A program made the translations under genes and the position numbers. A stretch of DNA of 64,000 nucleotides, taken from an uncultured Fibrobacter sp. (GTDB lineage Bacteria; Fibrobacterota; Fibrobacteria; Fibrobacterales; Fibrobacteraceae). The notes beneath the pieces were generated by a model, which saw only the letters and a list, made by a program, of their open reading frames with translations, had not been told where the DNA came from and did no database searches. Of the stretch, positions 8,097 to 17,252 are shown piece by piece. Location of the stretch: NCBI GenBank assembly GCA_934700345.1, contig CAKUXP010000004.1:71287-135286 (forward strand), read 5' to 3'. Numbering within the stretch: position 1 is the first letter of the stretch; each line of letters starts with the position of its first letter.

Positions 8097-11000
8097 TCAT
8101 CTCTTCTCCACAGCCTCTATCTCTTCCGCATCGGTGATGCTGTAGAGTTGATAGACGAGGGTGTTGACTTGGTTTTCGAGGTCGACGATTTGCTTTAGGG
8201 TAGCTTCATCGCTTTCCTTTTTCAGGCGAATAATTTCATCGGCGAGGGTGGCGAGTTGTTGCAGGAGTTCCGCATTGTCCAGGGGGATGCGGAGGTTTTC
8301 GAAGTAGGCTTTGCGGATTTCGCGAGTGCCGCCCATGAGTTCTGGGCAATTGTACCAGATCCAGAGTTTGCAAAGGTTTGAATTGAATATGGCGAGAAGG
8401 GCCTTGAGAAGGTCTTCGCTAGATTCTTCAACTTCGCTTGCGCTTCGCTCAGAATGACACATCGTAATCATAAATGTTTTATCATTGCCGAGTGATCCTG
8501 TTTCGTCAAAGCTGAACGGGAAAACTGAGGTCATATTAGGGTAAACAATTTTTGGCTTTGCAAATTCCTTGTAATAATCTGCACCCCAACGCTGCAACGC
8601 ATACCATTCGTAACGAATGCCAGTTTCAGCCTTATTTCGGGCAGAAAGTTGTTCTTTATAACCAAGCAAATGATTGTAAATGGCTGGTTTTTGAACTTTG
8701 AATTCTGATTCAGATTGCTCTGAAGCCCCATTGATTAAAGGGTTTAAATGATTTGGGTAATGCCATGGAACGAACAGCATATATTGATCATCCTTTTCGG
8801 TAACCCACGCTGTAACATCTCGACCACGGAGCAACGGTTTAATAAGTTCCTCGCTCTTGGGATCTTCTGCAATCAATTTTTTTCTTGTTTTCTCGTCGAT
8901 AAAGAAAGCCTCATTATATCCGGTTTTCAAACCGTAATTAATTGCAATCGGCATTTCCCTGAGCGGTGTTCCGTGATTCATTTTCTGCAGCACTGAATCA
9001 TGGAGTTTATTGCGAATACTCCATTCCTTTTCACCAAATGTTTCGGGAGAAAGTTCAAACAATGCTGCATTTACTTCTTTTTTAAAATCGCCAAAATAGT
9101 TCCTACTATTTAGCGTGCAAGCCTGCACGGGCGTTTTTGTATCAGATTTTTGTGCGACAAAAATACATACAATAGTCGCCGCATCAGCAAAAAATTGAAT
9201 ATCGCCAAAGTTCAGAATTTTTTTGAGCGATACCTGGCTCATGAATTGGCGCAATTCCTTGCCGTAATCTACCAGCATCCACTTGTTGGGCATGATAAAA
9301 CTGAAGTAGCCGTTCTTTTTCAAAAGGCTGTGGGCGCGTTCTACAAATAGGCAATACAGATCCGCCGACTTGTTGTAGCAAGTGTAGCCGCGTTCGCCGT
9401 AAACGTCGCTCATGGCGCCCATGCTCTGCAACTGCACATAGGGCGGGTTCCCGATCACGGCATCGAACCCCACGAACTTTCCTTCGTCATCCAGGATTTC
9501 GGGAAACTCGAACATCCATTCCAGCGAGTTCGAAAAGTCGATGTCGCTTGCTTGCGATACGTTGCCCCACAGGTCCACAACGGGGGGCTCCTTCAGCTGG
9601 GCCTTGAGGCCGTTGATGTTCAGGCGCAGTTGGCGCTTGTCGTAGGCAGAGCCTCCCTTCTTGTAATTCTGGACGCTTTCGCGGTATTCCTTGAGCCTTG
9701 CGGCAAGCCCGCTCTTTTTGTCGGCCTTATCTCCCTTTTGCAAAAAGTCGAGAACCACGCGATTGTTTTGCACGGGGTACTTGCTCAAGAGCGAATCGCC
9801 CACCTTGATATTGATGTCGATATTCGGCAGCGTCTCGAGGCGTTTGAAGTCGCTTTCTTCGGTGTAGTAGGCGTTTTTCAACAGTTCAATCCACAGGCGC
9901 AAACGGCAGATGTTTACGCTGTTGGGGTTCAGGTCCACGCCAAAGAGGCAATTCTCGATGATGTTCTTCTTTTCTTTGAACAGGGCTTCTTGAATGCGTT
10001 GGCGTTCTTCGTTGCCGGGCTTGTATTCAAAGGGTTCGTTGTCTTCGTCCACAACGGAGAGCTCGTCGTTGTCCACTTTCAGGCGGTAGTCGGCGCGCTT
10101 GATGCGCTTGCCCTTGGTGTCGCAAAGAATGTTCAGGTCCGATTTGATAGCGAGCATGCGGTTCAGTGCCGAAACCAAGAAATGCCCGGAACCGACGGCG
10201 ATGTCGGCCACGCGCACGCTATCTACAATCTGGTTCGCGTCCTGCACGTCGTCGATTTTGTCGGCCACGTCTTCAAGGTCCTTACAATCCCAGCTCTTGA
10301 CGTCGTTGAATTTTTGCACCACCGTTCTTTCGAGCACGTCTTTCGCCATGTAGTCGGTGATAAAGCCCGGGGTGTAAAAGCTGCCGTCCTTGTAACCGTT
10401 GATCTTTTCGAAAATGAGTCCCAGCACCGAAGCGTTGATGAGCGTCTTGTTGGTGTTGGTCACGCCACCTTGGGCGTCGCTTGCAAAGTTGTAGGCGTCC
10501 AGGAATCTGAAAATATATTCCAGATTTTGCATGGTGCCTTTGACGCGTTTTCCCTTTTCGTCCTTGAGAACGGTCTTGTTAAAAATTTCGATTTGGGCGT
10601 CGGGGATTCCGCGGATCTTGAGGCGGGATTCGTCTTCGGTGGGCTCGAAGAGCGAGCTGTTCAAATACGGCACGTTCGGGTATTTTTTTAGAACGTCCTC
10701 GTCGCGGGCGTCAATCTTTTTACCCAGGACCTTGAAAAAGAAGATGTTCAGTTCGTCGAAACTGCCGATCTTGTCGAGGCTCATAAAGCGGTACGCGGGG
10801 TCGCCCTTTTGGTACATCAGGATCTGCGATTCCACAAGCTTTAGGAATAGCAGGCGGTTCACCCAGGTGATGCAGAGGCGGAGCGCCATGGCTTCGCACT
10901 TTTCCGCGTCGCTAATGTCATCTTCCAGCTGGTAGATGGCGCTTTCGAGGAGGCTTGCCTTGTCGCGGTTCTTGGGCTGCTTGCGGCGAATGACCTTTTT

Positions 11001-11795
11001 GCCGCCGTCCTTGATTTCTTCGAGGCCGATGATGTGCAAGAGTTCTGCGTAAAAGTTCTTGTCTAAGCTGTTGCTGTCGTTGGCGAAGGGCTTTGCGAGG
11101 AGCGTTTCCGGCGAAAGGAACTTGTAGAGGGCGATGAGCTTCTTTTCGTCGCTTTGCTCTGCTGCTTTTGCCGCTTTCGCTAAAGAAAAATGAACAACAG
11201 AAAATTCGCAGTTGGCGAGAAAGTCGTCAATCGCCGGCTTTGCGATGTCTTTGTAAAAATCAGAGGTCTTGTTTCCGCTCAGTTGCTGCGCGGTGAACTT
11301 CTGAAATTGATCGTAAATCGGATTCGATTTTTGGGCAAAGTAACGGACGAAGTCTTTTACATCAAAAAAGAACCATTCGTCAAAATTTGAAATCATCAGG
11401 TATTTGATTTCACGATTTTCCCGACGAATGTATTCGAGCATAAAGTAGTACACCAGTTCCTGCAACGCTTTTGAATTGGGATGTTCTTTGGAAAACATCT
11501 CTGCTGTGTTGCTCGGCGACTTCATTTCAATAATGACCGCCGGCTTGGCTTTGGTGTCGTTGCCGTTGTAAATGGCGAGGTCGATTGGGTTCGTTACCTG
11601 TACGGAATAATCAGGATTGAATATCTTCTTTAAGAAGCTCCAAACTTCACCCTTGTGGTATTCTTCGTCTTGATTTTCGTTGCGCCTTTTGTACAGATTC
11701 TTCAAAGACGCAGTGAACCGCTCCATCTTTTCGAACGAAACCGGCAATTTTAAAAATGCAGAATTGACAGACTTCTTGGGCGAAATGAAGTTCAT
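8097..11795 (-). CDS. Type IIG (Eco57I-like) restriction-modification enzyme
   Basis: This 1232-residue single-chain enzyme would both methylate adenine and cut DNA. An N-terminal PD-(D/E)XK nuclease is visible: NPIDLAIY with Asp72, then VIIEMK with Glu90 and Lys92. The N6-adenine methylase core has the AdoMet motif ADIAVGSGHF near residue 533 and the catalytic NPPY motif in FDAVIGNPPYVQ near 781. The remaining roughly 350 residues form the target recognition domain. It is the first gene of the operon that continues with the DUF262 and GHKL genes. Near residue 1118 the frame contains CHSERSASEVEESSE, the translation of a dispersed DNA repeat inserted without breaking the frame, next to the conserved ALLAIFNSNL stretch. 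The first part of the operon is more GC-rich than the two genes that follow. The recognition site cannot be read from sequence. Confidence 0.88.
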   Translation of the reverse strand: MNFISPKKSVNSAFLKLPVSFEKMERFTASLKNLYKRRNENQDEEYHKGEVWSFLKKIFNPDYSVQVTNPIDLAIYNGNDTKAKPAVIIEMKSPSNTAEMFSKEHPNSKALQELVYYFMLEYIRRENREIKYLMISNFDEWFFFDVKDFVRYFAQKSNPIYDQFQKFTAQQLSGNKTSDFYKDIAKPAIDDFLANCEFSVVHFSLAKAAKAAEQSDEKKLIALYKFLSPETLLAKPFANDSNSLDKNFYAELLHIIGLEEIKDGGKKVIRRKQPKNRDKASLLESAIYQLEDDISDAEKCEAMALRLCITWVNRLLFLKLVESQILMYQKGDPAYRFMSLDKIGSFDELNIFFFKVLGKKIDARDEDVLKKYPNVPYLNSSLFEPTEDESRLKIRGIPDAQIEIFNKTVLKDEKGKRVKGTMQNLEYIFRFLDAYNFASDAQGGVTNTNKTLINASVLGLIFEKINGYKDGSFYTPGFITDYMAKDVLERTVVQKFNDVKSWDCKDLEDVADKIDDVQDANQIVDSVRVADIAVGSGHFLVSALNRMLAIKSDLNILCDTKGKRIKRADYRLKVDNDELSVVDEDNEPFEYKPGNEERQRIQEALFKEKKNIIENCLFGVDLNPNSVNICRLRLWIELLKNAYYTEESDFKRLETLPNIDINIKVGDSLLSKYPVQNNRVVLDFLQKGDKADKKSGLAARLKEYRESVQNYKKGGSAYDKRQLRLNINGLKAQLKEPPVVDLWGNVSQASDIDFSNSLEWMFEFPEILDDEGKFVGFDAVIGNPPYVQLQSMGAMSDVYGERGYTCYNKSADLYCLFVERAHSLLKKNGYFSFIMPNKWMLVDYGKELRQFMSQVSLKKILNFGDIQFFADAATIVCIFVAQKSDTKTPVQACTLNSRNYFGDFKKEVNAALFELSPETFGEKEWSIRNKLHDSVLQKMNHGTPLREMPIAINYGLKTGYNEAFFIDEKTRKKLIAEDPKSEELIKPLLRGRDVTAWVTEKDDQYMLFVPWHYPNHLNPLINGASEQSESEFKVQKPAIYNHLLGYKEQLSARNKAETGIRYEWYALQRWGADYYKEFAKPKIVYPNMTSVFPFSFDETGSLGNDKTFMITMCHSERSASEVEESSEDLLKALLAIFNSNLCKLWIWYNCPELMGGTREIRKAYFENLRIPLDNAELLQQLATLADEIIRLKKESDEATLKQIVDLENQVNTLVYQLYSITDAEEIEAVEKR
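8421..8459 (-). repeat. Dispersed repeat inserted in frame inside the type IIG gene
   Basis: The coding strand reads a block from TGTCATTCTGAGCG onward, rich in GAAGCG/GAAG units and ending in GAATCT. This is the form of a short repeat seen widely between genes in other genomes. Related pieces ending in AGAATGACA occur in the intergenic region at about 15265-15295. Here it encodes CHSERSASEVEESSE in the target recognition domain and keeps the frame open. The exact edges are uncertain by a few bases. Confidence 0.65.
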
Positions 11796-12059
11796 GGTTC
11801 CATACTCACTTTTTGTGAAATATAAACTAAAAACGTGAGCATGGTCACGGTGTGATTGATTTTTTCAGATTTCGTCCGCGGAGGAAACACGGTCGGAGTG
11901 ATTCCCAACGGGAAAGACGGAGCGGACTGAAAACAGCTGACACTTCGCCAAAGACAAGGAAGGCGTCGTGAAATTTGTCTGCGAAAAAAACGATACGGTT
12001 ACCTGATACCAGTCGCTTTGCGGCGGAAAAAAGTCCAATTCGACAGAAAGTCCGCAGCA
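11796..12059. other. Intergenic region upstream of the type IIG operon
   Basis: This stretch separates the divergent starts and stops of the type IIG operon and the BASS transporter gene. It should contain the promoter of the operon just above 11795, where AT-rich sequence lies, but I see no clear -35/-10 pair. The remainder has no recognisable gene. A 72-codon frame on the minus strand has no family features and overlaps the transporter's end. Confidence 0.5.
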
Positions 12060-12977
12060 TCAAGGATTAGGCTTTTTCTTCCCGCGGCTCATCCAGCTCA
12101 GGACCAGGTTCTGCCATACGACATAAAATGTCGGGCAGAGAGCGGCCACGGGACCCGCGTAGAGCTGCGCAATCCAGATGACGAGCATCGTGTTTTTCTG
12201 GCCCATACTCTGCGAACCTTCGATCGGGTGCGATTTCCGTTCGCAGAGCCATCCCAAAAAGAAGAGCAGCAGGCATAGTAAAAGGGAAACCAGCGCAGTC
12301 GCCTGAAAATCGCCCGCATCCCAGAGCTTTTTTACGCCCATCGCACGCACGTCAAAGCTCGCCTTGGACAGCAAAATAAAAACGTTGAAAATCCAGATGA
12401 ACATCGTGTATTTCTGGAGCTTTGCAATCTTGTCGGCGACTTCCGGGTAAAAATTTCGGAGGCCAAGCGAAATCGCTAGCGGAATTGTGATAATCGGCTG
12501 GATGGAATTGAAAATCGCCTTCGAAAGCCCCATTACGTCGAGATGTTCCATGCCGGCTGGTGGCGGACAGAAATAACCGAAGACAAGAGGAATCGAGAAG
12601 CACGCGATAACGCTTCCGACGAGAAATATCTTGAGTGCGAGAATCGGGTTCCCGCCGAGAAGCTTCGCCATCACGGGCGCGGCATTGGCCGGCGGGCAGA
12701 GGCAAATCAGCATGCCGCCGAGAACTATCGCCCGGGAAAGCCCGAAAACCTTTTCCATTCCGAGCAGGATTCCGCAAAGGAGAAGTCCCATCAAGAGGGC
12801 GCGCACTTCGATTTTGAACGTATAGCCGTGTTCTTGCGGCGGAACCTTCGACACAAAGGTCAGCGCCATCATCAATCCGATAAAGAACGGCATCAGCGGC
12901 GAAAGTACGTGCGCCTGCGGGAAAAGAATTCCCAAAAGAATCGCAAGCGGCATCAGAACAGAACGTAATTTTACCAT
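12060..12977 (-). CDS. Bile acid:sodium symporter (BASS) family membrane protein
   Basis: This 305-residue inner-membrane protein belongs to the BASS/SBF family, which takes up organic anions with sodium. About nine to ten hydrophobic segments are visible. The family's helix-break regions are recognisable: CPPANAAPVMAKLLGGN near 95-110, and QSMGQKNTMLVIWIAQL near 257-273, where the Gly-Gln-Lys-Asn stretch matches the sodium-site crossover region. It then ends with AGPVAALCPTFYVVWQN. The start ATG lies only about 30 bases from the divergent ktrB start, so the two genes must share a compact promoter region. The substrate is not predictable; pantoate, bile acids and 2-keto acids are all known in the family. 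Confidence 0.8.
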   Translation of the reverse strand: MVKLRSVLMPLAILLGILFPQAHVLSPLMPFFIGLMMALTFVSKVPPQEHGYTFKIEVRALLMGLLLCGILLGMEKVFGLSRAIVLGGMLICLCPPANAAPVMAKLLGGNPILALKIFLVGSVIACFSIPLVFGYFCPPPAGMEHLDVMGLSKAIFNSIQPIITIPLAISLGLRNFYPEVADKIAKLQKYTMFIWIFNVFILLSKASFDVRAMGVKKLWDAGDFQATALVSLLLCLLLFFLGWLCERKSHPIEGSQSMGQKNTMLVIWIAQLYAGPVAALCPTFYVVWQNLVLSWMSRGKKKPNP

Positions 12978-13005
12978 AGCGAAGCGAAAGTTAGTAAATT
13001 GGGAC

Positions 13006-14400
13006 GTGATGCTGCTTTCCCGTTACAAGGACATTCCGACAGCGAAGTCGATCATCAAGAAGAAGTCTTCGAACCCGATGCTTTTCCTTGTCAAAGGCTA
13101 TGCGGTTCTCATCGTTCTCGGAACGATTCTTCTCAAATGTCCCTTTTCGCTGCAAGGGGAACTTTCGGTCATCGACGCGTTCTTTACGGCGACGTCCGCG
13201 GTCTGCGTCACGGGACTTTCCGTGATAGACATCGGAGCGACCTTTACCCATGCGGGGCTCTGGATTCTCGCAGCGTTGATCCAAATCGGCGGACTAGGCA
13301 TCATGACGTTTTCGACGGCGATTCTCCTGCTTTCGGGAATGCGTCCGGGCTTCAACCAGCAAGCGATTTTCAAGTCGGGATTTACGACCGAGGGGAACAT
13401 CGACCCGAAAAAGATTCTCGCCGCGGTCCTGCCGTTTACCGTTGTTCTCGAAGGTCTCGGAGCGACCGCCCTTTTTACGCAGTTCGAAAGCCTCCCGCTT
13501 GACGAACGGATTCTCTATTCGGTGTTCCATGCGATAAGCGCTTTCTGCAACGCGGGCTTTTCGCCATTCGCCGATTCGCTGGTGCGCTTCCAGTTCAACC
13601 CGGTCGTCTGCCCTGTCATCATTTTGCTGGTTCTTTCGGGAAGCCTCGGTTTTCTTTCCATGTCCGAAATCAAGAACCTTTTCGATTTCAAGACCCGCAC
13701 CATCCAGAAAATTTCGCTCCACACGAAAATCGCCCTGATCGCAACTCTTGTCATTATCCTAGTCGAAATGTCGAGCGTCCTCGCCATCGAATGGAACGGA
13801 GCCTTTAGCGACCAGAACATCGCCGAGAAATTTTTGTCCGCGGCGTTCATCGCCATCGCATCCCGGACCGCTGGATTCAATACAATCGACCCGTTGTCGC
13901 TTCGAGAGACCAGCATGATTATCGTTATCGTCGCCATGTTTATCGGAGCGAGTCCCGGCAGCTGCGGCGGCGGACTGAAAACGACGACGGCGGCGGTCAT
14001 CGCGCTACTCGGATTCAACCGTCTTCTCGGACGCGAACGGACGCAGGTGATGGGCAGGACCATCCCTGAGGAAACGGTCGATAAAGCCGTTCGGATTTTT
14101 ATCGTCTATGTCATCCTCGCGCTTGCCGGAACGCTTGTCCTTCTCTTTACCGAATTCTCGGGCAAGGCGTTCGGCGCCTCGGAATCGCACTTTCTGCGCA
14201 TATTCTTTGAAGTGACCAGCGCGCTTTCCACATGCGGGCTTTCGCTCGGACTGTCCCAGGAACTTTCCGCGTTCGGAAGAATCTTTATTTGTATCTTTAT
14301 GTTCGTCGGTCGTATGGGCGCTCTTTTCCTGATTTCCGCAGTCGTCACGAAAAAAGAGGGCAGCGCCTGGTATGCGGAAGAAGACATCATGGTGGGTTAA
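13006..14400 (+). CDS. ktrB: Potassium uptake channel subunit KtrB/TrkH
   Basis: This 464-residue membrane subunit forms the potassium (sodium-coupled) translocation path of a Ktr/Trk system. The four pore-loop regions of the superfamily are visible in order: ATSAVCVTGLS near 63-73, AISAFCNAGFSPF near 178-190, ASRTAGFNTID near 285-295 and SALSTCGLSLGL near 405-416. The hydrophobic helices between them are as expected, and the length is typical for KtrB. GTG at 13006 and ATG at 13009 are both possible starts. The regulatory KtrA gene follows after 3 bases, so the pair forms an operon. Confidence 0.92.
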   Translation: MMLLSRYKDIPTAKSIIKKKSSNPMLFLVKGYAVLIVLGTILLKCPFSLQGELSVIDAFFTATSAVCVTGLSVIDIGATFTHAGLWILAALIQIGGLGIMTFSTAILLLSGMRPGFNQQAIFKSGFTTEGNIDPKKILAAVLPFTVVLEGLGATALFTQFESLPLDERILYSVFHAISAFCNAGFSPFADSLVRFQFNPVVCPVIILLVLSGSLGFLSMSEIKNLFDFKTRTIQKISLHTKIALIATLVIILVEMSSVLAIEWNGAFSDQNIAEKFLSAAFIAIASRTAGFNTIDPLSLRETSMIIVIVAMFIGASPGSCGGGLKTTTAAVIALLGFNRLLGRERTQVMGRTIPEETVDKAVRIFIVYVILALAGTLVLLFTEFSGKAFGASESHFLRIFFEVTSALSTCGLSLGLSQELSAFGRIFICIFMFVGRMGALFLISAVVTKKEGSAWYAEEDIMVG

Positions 14401-14403
14401 AAA

Positions 14404-15063
14404 ATGGCCAAAAAGCAGTTTGTCGTCATCGGACTAGGAAACACGGGAATCTTTCTCGCAAACCATTTGACAAGTCTCGGAAGCGAAGTCCTCGCTGTCG
14501 ATAATACGCCCGAAAAAGTCCAGGACATCACACCGAACGTGGCGCAGGCGATTGTCGCCGACGCAACCCGTAAACAGCAGCTAGCGGCAATTCCCGTCAC
14601 AAAAGTCGATGCCGTCATCTGTTGCATTGGCGCAGATATCGAAGCGTCGCTGCTCACGATTCTCAACCTGAAGGAGCTGGGCGTCAAGAACATCATCGCG
14701 AAAAGTTCGAGTTCGCAGCACACGTCGATTCTCGAAAGGTTCGGCGTTTCGGATATTTTTCAGCCGGAACGCGATATGGCGATTTCGCTTGCGGAGCGGC
14801 TCACCCACCCGAACATGCTCGACCGCTTGCCGTTTCTCGACGGATATTCCATTGCGGAAATTGTCTGCCCGAACAAGTTCAAGGGAAAGACGCTCAAGGA
14901 ACTTTCGCTCACGTCAAAATACGGCATCCAGATTATCGCCATCCGAGACCCGCTCAAGCCCAAGGCTCTCATCGGCAATCTCGCCGACTGCGAACTGAAG
15001 GAAAACGATATTCTGTTCATCCTCGGACCGAACGAAGTCCTTGAAGACATCCAGGATTACTAA
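14404..15063 (+). CDS. ktrA: Potassium uptake regulatory subunit KtrA/TrkA (RCK domains)
   Basis: This 219-residue cytoplasmic subunit gates KtrB in response to bound nucleotide. The N-terminal RCK-N domain is a Rossmann fold with VIGLGNTG at 8-15 (GxGxxG) and the acidic residue at the end of the second strand (LAVDNTP). The C-terminal RCK-C domain covers about 135-219 and contains LSLTSKYGIQIIAIRD and ENDILFILGP, typical of TrkA-C. The length matches KtrA (about 220) rather than the double-length TrkA. It lies 3 bases after ktrB. Both genes together form a complete two-component potassium importer. Confidence 0.92.
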   Translation: MAKKQFVVIGLGNTGIFLANHLTSLGSEVLAVDNTPEKVQDITPNVAQAIVADATRKQQLAAIPVTKVDAVICCIGADIEASLLTILNLKELGVKNIIAKSSSSQHTSILERFGVSDIFQPERDMAISLAERLTHPNMLDRLPFLDGYSIAEIVCPNKFKGKTLKELSLTSKYGIQIIAIRDPLKPKALIGNLADCELKENDILFILGPNEVLEDIQDY

Positions 15064-15425
15064 CCGTTGAAAGAAATCTGGGCACAGGAATCAGTTGCTT
15101 GACGGGACATCTGAGCGAACTTTTACTTTTGACGTCATTCGCCGGCAATTTCGCTTTAACTGTCATTGCCGGGCTTGCCCCAATAATCTCAGTCGGTGCG
15201 AAAATGGCATCGTACCGTAATGGAATGAGACTGCAGGATGGATTGTACCTGTCCGCAGCAGGCGGGCCACTCACTTCGGTCGCTCCAGAATGACAACGAG
15301 CAGAAGCAGTTCGCTCCGCCGACCAATTGCTCATTGCTCATTGCTCATTGCTAATTGCTAAGCTCTGAACGCCTGACAGAAAATCTCCTATACCCCGAAC
15401 GTTCGATTTTATTTAGTTTGGAAGC
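15064..15425. repeat. Intergenic mosaic of dispersed repeats with a 7-bp tandem array
   Basis: No gene is seen here. Near 15155-15190 a block begins GTCATTGCCGGGCTTG and resembles the block at about 29008-29048. At about 15265-15295 lies a block ending in AGAATGACA, related to the insert in the type IIG gene. From 15325 to 15359 there are five tandem copies of a 7-base unit (A or C)ATTGCT. AAGCTCTGAAC follows at about 15359-15369 and also occurs, inverted, near 29087. The same module order recurs at 28977-29309. The promoter of the OLD gene must lie just before 15426. Confidence 0.7.
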
Positions 15426-17201
15426 ATGCAAGAATCGCTCCGACTGATTTCCATTTCCATTCGAAACCTCCGCTCCATCCGCGAAGAGACATTCCCACTC
15501 AGCGACTTTACCGCACTCATCGGCTACAACAATGCTGGCAAGACAAACATCCTGATGGGAATCCGCTGGCTGCTTTTCCGCTCGACGCTCGACAACTCCT
15601 ATTTCGACGATCCGAACCAGCCTGTCGAAGTGGAAGGGCTTTTTGGTGGACTCTCCGATTCGGTCCTCGAAAAACTCGCGCCTGAAGAGGCGGCTCTGTT
15701 GAAGCCTTTTCTGCGAAACGGGAAAATCCGCGTGCAAAGATTCCAGAAACTCCCGGGCGAAAATGTCTCCGATGTGGAATTCTGGGCGCTAGACTGGAAC
15801 GGCGATGGAGGCAAGGGCGAATGGGTCAAGGTGCCGCTCGGATTCGAAAACATCTTTTCCCGCATTTTCCCTCCGCCGATTCAAATCTGGGACTTTGAAG
15901 GCGATAAGGCTTTCGCAAAGCTCCTCGACGAAATCTTCAGCCCGCTCGAACGAAGGCTCGGTCGGGAATTCAACGAACTCATCCAAAAATTTACCAACCT
16001 TCTCGATTCCGGGAGCGATTCCCGAGCCGAAGAACTGGATCTTTTCGAACGCGGTCTCAACCAGAAACTTCGCCCGCTCTTCCCCTCGGTAAATGTCCAC
16101 TTAGACATTCCCTCGCCGACGCTCCACACGTTCCTTTCGACCGCCAAGCTGAACGTCCTCGACGAAGACGACGGATTTGAACGGAACATCCGCGCCATGG
16201 GAGCGGGTTCCAAGCGAGCTATCCAGATGGCGCTAGTCCGCTACCTAGACGAGGTCAAGAAGCACCACCACAACTATTATCTCAGCCGGACGCTTCTCCT
16301 CATCGATTCGCCAGAGCTTTACCTGCACCCGCAAGCGGTAGAACTTGTCCGCGTCGCCCTGAAGAATCTCTCGCACGAAGGATACCAAGTGATCTTTGCG
16401 ACTCATTCCGCCCAGATGGTTACAAGCGAAGACGTGAGCACGTCGCTCCTCATCCGCAAGAACAAGACCCGCGGCACGTTCATGCGCCGACGAATGGAAG
16501 ACGCTGTCCATGCAGTCATTACCGATGCCCAGTCGCAGCTCCAGACGCTTTTTTCGCTTTCCAATTCCAACGAACTTCTGTTTGCCGATTACGTTCTCTT
16601 GACAGAAGGAAAGACCGAATGGCGTGTTTTGCCGACTCTCTTTGAAAAGATGACAGGACAATCTTTTTCGCTGATCCGCTGTGCGCTCGTGCACCAGGGA
16701 GGCGTTAGCAATACGCGAAAAAGCATGAAGGTTCTTTCCGCAATGGATTTGCCCGTCCGGGCGATCGTCGATCTCGACTACGCGTTCAACAACGCCCACC
16801 AGGACGGCTTCCTCGCCAAGGACGATCCCGACATCGAATTTTGCAAATCGCTGTTCCGGGAACTCGCATTGCAGGAACACGTCCGCCTAGTCCACAGCAT
16901 CCCGGTCAGCAAGAAGTCGAGAATCCCCGCAAGCGAAGCCTATGTCATGATGGCGAGAATGCCCGAAGCCCGCGAACCGCTCCACCGCATCCATCAGAAA
17001 CTCGCTGCCGAAGGAATCTGGGTCTGGGAACGCGGAGCCATCGAACAGCACCTAGGCCTAGAAGGCAAGAACGAACGGACCTGGCACCAGTTTGTGGAAC
17101 GCGTCCACCACGAAGATCCGCACCGTTTCCTGCCCGATTACGAGGATATCAAGAGACTCTGCGATTGGATTATCGACGGCTCCCGCGAAGCGGAATCCTA
17201 A
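15426..17201 (+). CDS. OLD-family ATP-dependent nuclease (ABC ATPase plus Toprim)
   Basis: This 591-residue protein belongs to the overcoming-lysogenisation-defect nucleases. The N-terminal ABC-type ATPase has Walker A GYNNAGKT at 33-40 and Walker B LLLIDSPELYLHP near residue 290, followed by the switch His in FATHSAQ. The C-terminal Toprim domain starts near 389 with LLTEGKTE (catalytic Glu) and has VDLDY near 447 (the DxD metal site). No UvrD-like helicase gene is next to it, so it is a class 1 (stand-alone) OLD protein rather than a Gabija pair. It sits between a repeat-rich spacer and dnaN, outside the main defence island. Related proteins defend against phage or process DNA ends; the role here is not certain. 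Confidence 0.85.
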   Translation: MQESLRLISISIRNLRSIREETFPLSDFTALIGYNNAGKTNILMGIRWLLFRSTLDNSYFDDPNQPVEVEGLFGGLSDSVLEKLAPEEAALLKPFLRNGKIRVQRFQKLPGENVSDVEFWALDWNGDGGKGEWVKVPLGFENIFSRIFPPPIQIWDFEGDKAFAKLLDEIFSPLERRLGREFNELIQKFTNLLDSGSDSRAEELDLFERGLNQKLRPLFPSVNVHLDIPSPTLHTFLSTAKLNVLDEDDGFERNIRAMGAGSKRAIQMALVRYLDEVKKHHHNYYLSRTLLLIDSPELYLHPQAVELVRVALKNLSHEGYQVIFATHSAQMVTSEDVSTSLLIRKNKTRGTFMRRRMEDAVHAVITDAQSQLQTLFSLSNSNELLFADYVLLTEGKTEWRVLPTLFEKMTGQSFSLIRCALVHQGGVSNTRKSMKVLSAMDLPVRAIVDLDYAFNNAHQDGFLAKDDPDIEFCKSLFRELALQEHVRLVHSIPVSKKSRIPASEAYVMMARMPEAREPLHRIHQKLAAEGIWVWERGAIEQHLGLEGKNERTWHQFVERVHHEDPHRFLPDYEDIKRLCDWIIDGSREAES

Positions 17202-17252
17202 AGCAATCCTAGACGGGCAACGGATTTTTCCGCCCGAGACACATTCGAAAGA

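Noticed and set aside
9552..10691. 379-codon plus-strand frame inside the type IIG gene
   Set aside because: It is antisense to the methylase core with AdoMet and NPPY motifs and has no recognisable domain.
11845..12063. 72-codon minus-strand frame before the type IIG operon
   Set aside because: It overlaps the end of the BASS gene, has no ribosome site and no family signature.
15426..17201. Gabija defence system
   Set aside because: The OLD protein has no adjacent UvrD-like helicase, so a GajA/GajB pair is absent.
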